Origin: Gammaproteobacteria bacterium
Lineage (GTDB): Bacteria > Pseudomonadota > Gammaproteobacteria > UBA1113
Reading direction: 5' to 3'
Assembly: GCA_019752835.1 (NCBI GenBank)
Contig: JAIELR010000210.1
Span: 1 to 6,796, forward strand
DNA: 6,796 nt
Program-made: the position numbers and the translations under genes
The notes under the pieces: generated by a model
What the model saw: only the letters and a program-made list of their open reading frames with translations
Told to the model about the DNA's origin: nothing
The model's database searches: none
Shown: in pieces, positions 1-5,199 of the stretch
How positions within the stretch are numbered: position 1 is the first letter of the stretch
Layout of the letters: each line of letters opens with the position of its first letter

Positions 1-329
1 ATAATATCATTGTGACAAGGCAACCTGATTTTTCAGTCGCCGGTTGTGATCGGGCCTCAAGTTTAGAGGATGCTATTTTACTGGCTCGCCCTGAAATTAA
101 TGAAGTGATGATCATTGGCGGTGCACAATTATTTGAACAAGCATTGTCGATTTCAAATACGCTCTATCTCACGCTCTTGGATATTGAAGTATTAGGTGAT
201 ACCTATTTCCCCGAATGGCAGCAATACAAGTGGTATGAAAAAGAAACGATTAATTTCTTTGATGAAAAAGCCCAAATCAGTGGAAAATTTATCACGCTCA
301 TGCGCGATGAAAAAAGGGATGTAGCATGA
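1..329 (+). CDS. folA: Dihydrofolate reductase, C-terminal part (5' truncated by window edge)
   Basis: Reduces dihydrofolate to tetrahydrofolate with NADPH in the cytoplasm, supplying one-carbon carriers for thymidylate and purine synthesis. The open frame runs from base 3 (Asn-Ile-Ile-Val-Thr-Arg) to TGA at 327-329, giving 108 residues. By comparison with the 159-residue E. coli enzyme, which I recall from memory, the window enters near Asn59. The M20 loop and catalytic Asp27 therefore lie upstream. Visible family marks are MIIGGAQLFEQAL (the Gly95-Gly96 cofactor segment), LYLTLLDIEVLGDTYFPEW (the Thr113 region and the DTxFP motif) and a short final beta strand, ISGKFITLMR. An internal GTG at base 12 could be mistaken for a start, but the match extends upstream of it. 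The stop codon overlaps the next gene's start (ATGA), suggesting translational coupling. Confidence 0.95.
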   Translation, partial: NIIVTRQPDFSVAGCDRASSLEDAILLARPEINEVMIIGGAQLFEQALSISNTLYLTLLDIEVLGDTYFPEWQQYKWYEKETINFFDEKAQISGKFITLMRDEKRDVA

Positions 330-1366
330 AAAAATATCAATATATTGCAGTCTTAATCTTTATGCTCCTTACGCAACCCATCTTTGCGGAGACTAGGATT
401 GAGCTCGCACCAGGTGCGCCCCCTGTTTATACTGTCCAACCCGGGGATACACTCATAGGAATAGCGGAGCGTTATCTCAAAGATCCTTCCGAATGGCCTT
501 TTTTATTGAAAAACAATCCCCAAGTCAGCAATCCATATCGCCTTTATCCTGGCGAAATATTAACGCTAGATATTGAAGGCGGCCATCCTCGCATTCATGT
601 CAGTGAGGGAGGGACAATTAAGCTGTCTCCCCAAATTCGCAGTTATCCTCTCAACAAACCGATTCCCATTATTCCACTCATCGTCATTAAGCCCTTTCTC
701 AATGCGGCATTGGTGGTTAATAAAGGGCAGCTTCAATCAGCCCCCTACATTGTGGCTCTTGCCGAGGAGCATACGACCGTCGGCGCAGGCGACCAAATTT
801 ATGTGATGGGTATTCCACCAATGAGTAAGGTGGATACTGAGTTTGCTATTTTTCGACAAGGAAAAGAGTATAAAGATCCCATAACACGACAAAGTCTGGG
901 CTATGAGGCGGTTAATGTCGGATTTGCGCAACTACAACAAAATGGGCGACCATCAACACTGTTGGTTACGCAAACAACGCGTGAAGTACTGACAGGCGAT
1001 AATTTATTACCTTCATCAACCGCGCAATTCGATACCGATTTTTACCCCAGCGCGCCTAAAACACAGATAACCGGACAAATCATTTCAGTATTGGATGGCG
1101 TAACTCAAATCGGCCAGTATGATGTTGTTGTTATCGATAGAGGCCGTCGTAATGGTTTAGCGGTGGGTAATATATTGGACGTTTATCAATTAGGCCAAAC
1201 GGTTGCGGATCCCGTTAAAAAACAACAAGTAAAATTACCCAATGAGCGAGCAGGCCAATTATTGGTATTTCGCGTGTTTGATCAAGTGAGTTATGGGGTA
1301 TTACTTGTCGCAACCTCGCCGATGCATGTTTTGGACTTGGTGGTTAATCCCGAAAGCGAGCAGTAG
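326..1366 (+). CDS. Secreted LysM peptidoglycan-binding protein
   Basis: Predicted periplasmic or envelope protein of 346 residues. Residues 1-21 form a signal peptide: MKK, a hydrophobic core, then IFA before Glu22, a signal peptidase I-like site with no lipobox cysteine. A single LysM domain spans about residues 34-82, with the signature YTVQPGDTLIGIAERYL, a central W-P-x-L-x-x-N-N-P and a final LYPGEILTL. LysM domains bind peptidoglycan glycan chains. The remaining 260 residues look beta-rich with no catalytic motif I recognise; the GRRNGLAVGNILDVY segment near 270-285 suggests a small beta-barrel fold. The ATG overlaps the folA stop and is preceded by AGGG at 315-318, a good spacing. Proteins of this size and domain order commonly sit immediately upstream of dprA in gammaproteobacteria. 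The precise role is unknown. Confidence 0.9.
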   Translation: MKKYQYIAVLIFMLLTQPIFAETRIELAPGAPPVYTVQPGDTLIGIAERYLKDPSEWPFLLKNNPQVSNPYRLYPGEILTLDIEGGHPRIHVSEGGTIKLSPQIRSYPLNKPIPIIPLIVIKPFLNAALVVNKGQLQSAPYIVALAEEHTTVGAGDQIYVMGIPPMSKVDTEFAIFRQGKEYKDPITRQSLGYEAVNVGFAQLQQNGRPSTLLVTQTTREVLTGDNLLPSSTAQFDTDFYPSAPKTQITGQIISVLDGVTQIGQYDVVVIDRGRRNGLAVGNILDVYQLGQTVADPVKKQQVKLPNERAGQLLVFRVFDQVSYGVLLVATSPMHVLDLVVNPESEQ

Positions 1367-1378
1367 GGGGCTTAAATA

Positions 1379-2497
1379 ATGAATACATACCACGTCCTTA
1401 ACTATGTGCCCGGGCTTACCTCCCGTAAAATAAAACTTCTGGGTCAGCGTTATAGTTTGCCCGACTTGTTAGCTATGCGATCAATGGAACTCGAGGCTCG
1501 TGGATTCAACGCAGCAGGCATTGCCTACCTTAAGAGTCAAGATTGGCCAAAGGTTCATGATGATTTAGCCTGGGCATCCTCCTCCGCTAATCATCACCTC
1601 ATTCCGCTGGATGACCCTGCCTATCCAGCGCTACTGAAAGAAATTGCTGATCCGCCTTTCTTGCTGTATGGCATTGGTAATAAATCCCTCTTATCTACGC
1701 CCCAAATTGCTATGGTGGGTACCCGTAAACCTACCGCAAATGCACGAGAAACCGCTGCTCAATTTGCGGCATCTTTGGCTGCATTAGGCCTCACTATTAC
1801 CAGTGGCCTCGCATTGGGGATAGATGGCGCGAGTCACCAAGGCGCCTTGCAAGCCGACGGTCATACGATTGCTGTTTTGGGTAATGGTTTCAATCATGTT
1901 TATCCACCGAGTCATCGAGGATTATATGCACAAATTGCAGAGCGAGGATTGTTATTATCGGAGTTTTCTCCAGAACTAGGGCCTCGTGCAGAACATTTTC
2001 CTCAGCGCAATCGCATTATTAGTGGCCTCAGTATCGCCACCTTGGTTGTTGAGGCGGCAACGAAAAGTGGTTCACTAATTACGGCGCGATTGGCGGGCGA
2101 GCAAGGGCGAGAGGTATTCGCTATTCCTGGTTCTATTCATAATTTACAAGCGCGCGGATGTCATCAGCTGATCAAACAGGGAGCTATCCTCGTCGAGAAC
2201 GTTGCAGATATTGTGGAAGTGATACAACCATTGCTTCGACGTCAATTGGATCTTGGTTTTGAATCGAGCCCAGATATTTTGCAACCAGTAAGTTCTCCAT
2301 CTCAATCAGAAAATATAGACAAGGCACTCGTAAGCCTACTCAACAACATTGGGTATGAACCAACGCCCATAGAGCTCTTGATTGAGCGTTCTGGACAGAA
2401 AACAGAAACCCTTTTAGTGGCATTAATGCAGCTCGAATTGGGTGGGTATATTGAGTCATCTGGGGCGGGTTATACGCGGTTGGCTAATAAGGCGTAA
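1379..2497 (+). CDS. dprA: DNA-processing protein DprA (Smf)
   Basis: DprA binds incoming single-stranded DNA in the cytoplasm during natural transformation and loads RecA onto it. The 372-residue product is full length for the family. The N-terminal 70 residues form a helical, SAM-like region. The Rossmann-type DprA domain covers about 73-285, with VGTRKPT (113-119), SGLALGIDGASH (142-153), then GNGFNHVYPPSH, FPQRNRIISGLS, EAATKSGSLITARLA and a GCHQLIKQGA block. A C-terminal winged-helix (DML1-like) domain follows from about 310 to 368. The ATG is preceded by AGGGGG at 1365-1370 with an 8-base gap, a strong ribosome site. It lies 12 bases after the LysM gene, so the two are probably cotranscribed. 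A hairpin at 2513-2531 closes the operon. All conserved motifs are present and no damage is seen. Confidence 0.97.
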   Translation: MNTYHVLNYVPGLTSRKIKLLGQRYSLPDLLAMRSMELEARGFNAAGIAYLKSQDWPKVHDDLAWASSSANHHLIPLDDPAYPALLKEIADPPFLLYGIGNKSLLSTPQIAMVGTRKPTANARETAAQFAASLAALGLTITSGLALGIDGASHQGALQADGHTIAVLGNGFNHVYPPSHRGLYAQIAERGLLLSEFSPELGPRAEHFPQRNRIISGLSIATLVVEAATKSGSLITARLAGEQGREVFAIPGSIHNLQARGCHQLIKQGAILVENVADIVEVIQPLLRRQLDLGFESSPDILQPVSSPSQSENIDKALVSLLNNIGYEPTPIELLIERSGQKTETLLVALMQLELGGYIESSGAGYTRLANKA

Positions 2498-2512
2498 CCC
2501 GTATCTGGGAGG

Positions 2513-2531
2513 AAATCCCCTGGGATTTTTT
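2513..2531 (+). terminator. Probable intrinsic terminator after dprA
   Basis: A short stem pairs AAATCC with GGATTT around a tight CCTG loop. The downstream arm runs straight into six T residues at 2526-2531. It begins 16 bases after the dprA stop and would end the folA-LysM-dprA transcript. The stem is short and A+T-rich, so termination may be partial. Confidence 0.55.
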
Positions 2532-2608
2532 AAACAGCGCAGCCCGTATTAAAGCGCTTTTACGTCTCGTTTGACAATGGTTCTAATATAAGATTTTGTC
2601 CCATGCAT

Positions 2609-2652
2609 TCCGTCTAAAATGGAATATATGTCCGTCTATTATGGAATATAGC
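2609..2652 (+). repeat. Two tandem 22-bp operator-like units upstream of B'
   Basis: Two units in exact tandem (2609-2630 and 2631-2652) both begin TCCGTCTA, carry the core ATGGAATATA and match at 18 of 22 positions. The second is nearly identical in its last 17 bases to the final unit of the four-unit array at 4860-4947. Each contains a near-palindrome of the form TCYAWWATGGA. A degenerate third unit may precede it at about 2579-2600 (TCTAATATAAGATTTTG). By position, they could be regulator binding sites for the gene whose remnant starts at 2805; that role is inferred. Confidence 0.7.
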
Positions 2653-2911
2653 TTTGTACAAAATGAAATAAATGCAAATGAATTTTCAATTATTGGTAAG
2701 AGGATACAGCGGCTGTTATCACTACTTTGTTCCTACATCATATAATTTGCCTCTTTCAATAAAGCCAGATTTTAGCAAAACTGTCTTTATGTATTGATAC
2801 ACAATTGGAAATCAGCGCGGTACTCAAATTATTACAAACCCTGCTTGCCGAATTTCAAGTTAAGTTTTTAACCATGACAGATCCAGTGCCTCGGAGGGAG
2901 CATTTTAATCA
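2631..2911 (+). repeat. Direct repeat, copy 1: leader and 5' end of an ATPase B paralogue
   Basis: This stretch aligns collinearly with 4926-5199. The two copies differ by a 4-base indel near 2670 and a 3-base indel near 2750, after which the offset stays fixed at 2288 bases to the end of the match. By hand count, the non-coding part (2653-2804) is about 88% identical and the coding part (2805-2911) about 81%. Similarity stops abruptly after CATTTTAATCA at 2901-2911. It includes a conserved palindrome TTTGTACAAA (2653-2662) and a consensus-like -10 TATAAT (2741-2746). Confidence 0.92.
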
Positions 2912-2960
2912 TAAGGTGTGTGTCAGGCTTGAATGGACGCAGAATATCAAAATAGGTTAA
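2805..2960 (+). pseudogene. Pseudogene B': N-terminal remnant of an AAA_14/DUF4143 ATPase
   Basis: From TTG at 2805 this frame gives 51 residues and then TAA. The first 36 residues (beginning LEISAVLKLLQTLLAEFQ) match the N-terminus of ATPase B with 10 substitutions, ending at HFNH. The remaining 15 residues are unrelated to B. The cut falls about ten residues before the point where Walker A would begin, so no ATPase function can remain. The break is a clean loss of similarity at base 2911, not a frameshift, and nothing resembling the rest of the gene is found between here and the second copy. Amino-acid changes are numerous for so short a stretch, as expected either for a decaying copy or for the remnant of a distinct paralogue. 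No convincing ribosome site precedes the TTG. Confidence 0.8.
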
Positions 2961-2978
2961 TTCATAGGAGCAGTTCGG

Positions 2979-3032
2979 AAAACAACCCCGTCTTTTAACT
3001 TAAACTGCAATAAAAGAGCCGGTTGTTTTTTT
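2979..3032 (+). terminator. Long hairpin with T-tract before ATPase A
   Basis: Outer arms AAAACAACC (2979-2987) and GGTTGTTTT (3021-3029) pair perfectly, followed by a symmetric three-base internal loop. Inner arms TCTTTTA (2991-2997) and TAAAAGA (3011-3017) then close a 13-base loop. The 3' side ends in an uninterrupted T run (3026-3032). On the plus strand it would act as an intrinsic terminator insulating ATPase A from transcription arriving through the B' remnant. The symmetry is also compatible with a remnant of a mobile palindromic repeat. Confidence 0.55.
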
Positions 3033-3058
3033 GATTTTGGCCAAAATAATGCTATACT
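3031..3058 (+). promoter_or_regulatory. Predicted sigma-70 promoter of ATPase A with spacer palindrome
   Basis: TTGATT (3031-3036) lies 16 bases from TATACT (3053-3058), which is preceded by TG at 3050-3051 and so forms an extended -10. The perfect 14-bp palindrome ATTTTGGCCAAAAT (3034-3047) fills most of the spacer and overlaps the -35, a natural position for a repressor site. The start codon lies 70 bases beyond the -10. Confidence 0.55.
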
Positions 3059-3072
3059 CCATGTGGGGTATA
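3053..3072 (+). promoter_or_regulatory. Operator-like inverted repeat on the -10 of ATPase A
   Basis: TATACTCC and GGGGTATA flank ATGT, forming an inverted repeat with a single mismatch in eight pairs. The left arm contains the -10 hexamer. Operators of this shape and position are typical of self-regulated HTH proteins, including many type II antitoxins, but no HTH gene lies next to it here. The regulator is therefore unknown. Confidence 0.5.
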
Positions 3073-3127
3073 ACTTATCTCCTTTAAAAACCATCAAGAT
3101 AATTCCACAAAAAGCGGGAATACAAGT

Positions 3128-4501
3128 ATGCAAAGAACCATTTTAAACTACCTGAAAAATTGGCTCTATTCAGAACAACGGAAGCCGTTGATTTTACGAG
3201 GTGCCCGTCAAGTTGGCAAAACCTGGGCCGTTCGTCAATTGGCTCAAATGGAGAGCAAACAATTAATCGAACTGAATTTTGAGAAAAGATTTCAGATTGC
3301 CAGCTTGTTCGAAAGTAACCAACCCAAACAAATTTTACTGAATATTGAATCTATTTATAATCAGTCTATTAATCCTGAACATACAATTTTATTTTTAGAT
3401 GAAATTCAAGCAGCACCCGAAATTTTGAGTAAATTACGCTGGTTTGCAGAAGAGTTACCGGAATTGCCCATCATCGCAGCAGGATCGTTACTGGAATTTA
3501 CGCTCGATCAACATTCTTTTAGCATGCCTGTTGGAAGAATCACTTATGCTCATCTCGAACCTTTATCATTCGACGAATTTTTGCTTGCTCATGGTTATAC
3601 ACATTTAATTCATTTTCTTGCGCAATATCAACTTGGCGATATTGTGCCTATCGTTATTCACCAAGAGCTCATGGCACTTATACATGAATATGTCATTATT
3701 GGCGGTATGCCGGAAGTGGTCGCAAACTGGGTTAAGCATAAAAACTTGACAGAAATGAGTCGATTGCAACATGACCTGCTGGCAACCTATCGAGATGATT
3801 TTGCCAAATATGCCGGAAAAACACCTTGTTCGCGATTAGATGAGGTAATGCTGAGCGTCCCTCGAATGTTAGGTGAAAGATTTATCTTTAGTCACGTGAA
3901 TCAAGATATTCAGTCCTCAACTGTTAAAGAGGCATTGCAACTTTTACTAAAGGCGCGTTTATGCCATAAAATCAGCAGTACTCATGCAAATGGTCTTCCT
4001 CTTGGTGCCGAAATACGGGAAACGGTGTTCAAAATCATTTTTATTGATCTCGGTTTGGTATGTAGTTTGCTCGGTCTTGGTTTTCAGCAAATCACCGCTG
4101 CAAAGGAGCTCAATTTTATTAATCAAGGTGGGCTTTCTGAACAACTTGTAGGACAGCTATTACGTACCATTACTCCCTTTTTTATTGAACCATCTTTACA
4201 TTATTGGACTCGAGATTTGAAAGGTTCGTCTGCTGAAGTCGATTATGTTATCCAGCATGCCAATCATATTATTCCCCTAGAAGTTAAATCAGGCAGCACT
4301 GGCAGTTTAAAGTCATTGCATTTATTTATGCATTTGAAAAATTTGCCCTTGGCAGTTCGTATCAATTCAGCACTACCCGTTATTACAAGGATTGATACTA
4401 AAATCCATGATGGATCAATGGTGCAATATCAATTATTGTCATTGCCTTTTTATTTATTGGGACAGTTACCGAGGTTATTGAACGATATATCGAATAACTA
4501 A
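3128..4501 (+). CDS. ATPase A: AAA_14/DUF4143 (COG1373-type) ATP-binding protein
   Basis: Intact 457-residue cytoplasmic ATPase of a family with no settled function. The N-terminal AAA_14 domain has Walker A GARQVGKT (25-32), Walker B ILFLDEIQ (87-94) and a sensor-like strand IIAAGSLLEF (115-124). It continues with the family phrases PVGRI and LEPLSFDEFL. The middle holds a winged-helix-like section near 230-300 with the diagnostic NGLPLGAEI. The C-terminal DUF4143 region ends in a PD-(D/E)XK-like fold with E370-V-D372 and E385-V-K387 followed by SGSTGSLKSL, so the nuclease-type acidic residues and lysine are all present. The ATG at 3128 has only a weak ribosome site (GCGGGAA). It appears monocistronic, between a hairpin and promoter upstream and an inverted repeat downstream. 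It is clearly different from ATPase B, so it is not a tandem duplicate. Cleavage activity is not demonstrated for the family as a whole. Confidence 0.93.
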   Translation: MQRTILNYLKNWLYSEQRKPLILRGARQVGKTWAVRQLAQMESKQLIELNFEKRFQIASLFESNQPKQILLNIESIYNQSINPEHTILFLDEIQAAPEILSKLRWFAEELPELPIIAAGSLLEFTLDQHSFSMPVGRITYAHLEPLSFDEFLLAHGYTHLIHFLAQYQLGDIVPIVIHQELMALIHEYVIIGGMPEVVANWVKHKNLTEMSRLQHDLLATYRDDFAKYAGKTPCSRLDEVMLSVPRMLGERFIFSHVNQDIQSSTVKEALQLLLKARLCHKISSTHANGLPLGAEIRETVFKIIFIDLGLVCSLLGLGFQQITAAKELNFINQGGLSEQLVGQLLRTITPFFIEPSLHYWTRDLKGSSAEVDYVIQHANHIIPLEVKSGSTGSLKSLHLFMHLKNLPLAVRINSALPVITRIDTKIHDGSMVQYQLLSLPFYLLGQLPRLLNDISNN

Positions 4502-4550
4502 CTTTCTCAAGGAGGTTGCTTGGTAGCACTTTGTTCATAGAGACGATCCT

Positions 4551-4604
4551 TCATGACGCATTGATATTCATTATTTTTAATCAATGACAGTGTATGCGTC
4601 ATGA
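4551..4604. repeat. Inverted repeat with perfect 11-bp arms downstream of ATPase A
   Basis: TCATGACGCAT (4551-4561) and ATGCGTCATGA (4594-4604) are perfect inverted arms. Inside them, CATTGAT (4559-4565) and ATCAATG (4580-4586) form a second, partly competing stem. A T-run begins at 4613, nine bases after the outer arm, so this could serve as a terminator for ATPase A. The exact 11-bp arms and the lack of an immediate T-tract also suit a protein-binding site or a small palindromic element. An SD-like AAGGAGG lies upstream at 4509-4515 with no gene following it. Confidence 0.5.
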
Positions 4605-4649
4605 CGGTTACATTTTTTATAAAAAAGGGGTTGGCATGCAAGACACCGT

Positions 4650-4838
4650 TTATACTATAGTACTCAGGTTATTGCCGTCATCTAAAGTAAAATAAGGTAA
4701 GGACGGAGAATATTGTTTAACTAATGTGGTTTTCCCAGATTGCCGAGGTCCATTAATTAAGACAACAGGCGTATCTTGCATTGCAATGTTCATGCGCGTT
4801 TTAAGGTGCCTCGGAAATGAGTTTTCTTTAATATTCAA
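4650..4838 (-). pseudogene. Pseudogene C': N-terminal remnant of a third AAA_14/DUF4143 ATPase
   Basis: The minus-strand frame of 62 residues starts at TTG (4838) and stops at TAA (4650-4652). It contains FPRHLKTRM (8-16), PVVLINGPRQSGKTTL with Walker A GPRQSGKT at 30-37, and LPYFTLDD near 48-55. These are, in order, the opening features of DUF4143-type ATPases, which normally run to about 380-450 residues. Homology stops after LDDGNN, and the following minus-strand sequence down to the end of ATPase A shows no Walker B or DUF4143 part in any frame I read. The gene therefore lost most of its 3' portion. It is not a copy of A or B, since its Walker A context differs. Its 5' end points back to back at the 22-bp array in front of ATPase B. 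In-frame ATG codons at residues 16 and 20 lie inside the homologous part, so TTG or a lost upstream start is more likely. Confidence 0.8.
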
Positions 4839-4859
4839 TTGATTATCTTAATGGTTTTA

Positions 4860-4947
4860 TGTGTCCAAAATGGATTTTATCCTCGTCTAATATGGAATAT
4901 AAGTCCGTCCATTATGGATTTTGTTCGCGGCTATTATGGAATATAGC
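4860..4947 (+). repeat. Four tandem 22-bp operator-like units upstream of ATPase B
   Basis: Units at 4860-4881, 4882-4903, 4904-4925 and 4926-4947 are in exact 22-base register with no gaps. All carry ATGGA at the same place, preceded by a YA-type A/T stretch and followed by TTTT or ATAT (ATGGATTTT in units 1 and 3, ATGGAATATA in units 2 and 4). The first part varies between units (TCCGTC in unit 3, CTCGTC in unit 2). A weaker unit (TTAATGGTTTTAT) may sit at about 4846-4858 out of register. The period is close to two helical turns, so repeated proteins would bind one face of the DNA. Position between divergent C' and ATPase B suggests shared regulation, which is inferred. Confidence 0.85.
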
Positions 4948-5199
4948 TTTGTACAAAATGAAATGCAAATGAATTTTCATTTATTAGTAAGATGGATGTA
5001 GCGACTGTTATCACTACTTTGTTCCTACACCATGTAATCTCTTCCAATAAACCCAGATTTTTGATAAGCTGTCTTTATGAATTGATACACAATTGGAAAT
5101 CAGCGTGATACTCAAATTATTACAAACCTTACTTGTCGAATTTCAAGCCAAGTATTCGACTATGGCTGATCCAGTGTCTAGGCAAGGACATTTTAATCA
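4926..5199 (+). repeat. Direct repeat, copy 2: leader and 5' end of ATPase B
   Basis: Partner of 2631-2911; together the copies bracket ATPase A and C'. This copy has an extra clean inverted repeat, AAATGAA-TT-TTCATTT (4967-4982), that is imperfect in copy 1. It keeps the palindrome TTTGTACAAA (4948-4957). Beyond 5199 the reading frame continues as the intact ATPase B gene. Confidence 0.92.
5008..5038 (+). promoter_or_regulatory. Possible weak promoter of ATPase B
   Basis: TTATCA (5008-5013) and TGTAAT (5033-5038) are separated by 19 bases, a long spacer. In copy 1 the matching -10 is a full consensus TATAAT (2741-2746) behind the same TTATCA. The intact gene therefore has the weaker version, and activation from the 22-bp array may be needed. 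This rests on short motifs only. Confidence 0.3.

Noticed and set aside
573..931. Overlapping frames on both strands inside the LysM gene
   Set aside because: They lie wholly within a well-supported gene and their translations show no domain, so they are alternative-frame shadows.
2571..2599. TTGACA at 2571-2576 as a promoter
   Set aside because: No acceptable -10 hexamer lies 15-19 bases downstream; the best candidates are at the wrong distance.
2609..2652. CRISPR array interpretation of the 22-bp repeats
   Set aside because: Units are contiguous without unique spacers and are only partly conserved, so they are tandem operator-like repeats, not repeat-spacer structure.
3959..4144. Minus-strand 61-codon frame inside ATPase A
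   Set aside because: It is antisense to a conserved DUF4143 section and has no features of its own.
4509..4522. Perfect SD-like AAGGAGG after ATPase A
   Set aside because: The following TTG codons give only 6 or 23 residues, one with zero spacing; no gene can be supported.
4507..4602. Minus-strand frame of 31 codons (MTHTLSLIKNNEYQCVMKD...)
   Set aside because: It lies across the inverted repeat, has no ribosome site and no recognisable motif; its length is within chance expectation.
4636..4781. Near-inverted match between ATGCAAGACAC (4636-4646) and the C' coding strand ATGCAAGATAC (4771-4781)
   Set aside because: Only 11 bases with one mismatch in A+T-rich DNA and no extension on either side; probably chance.
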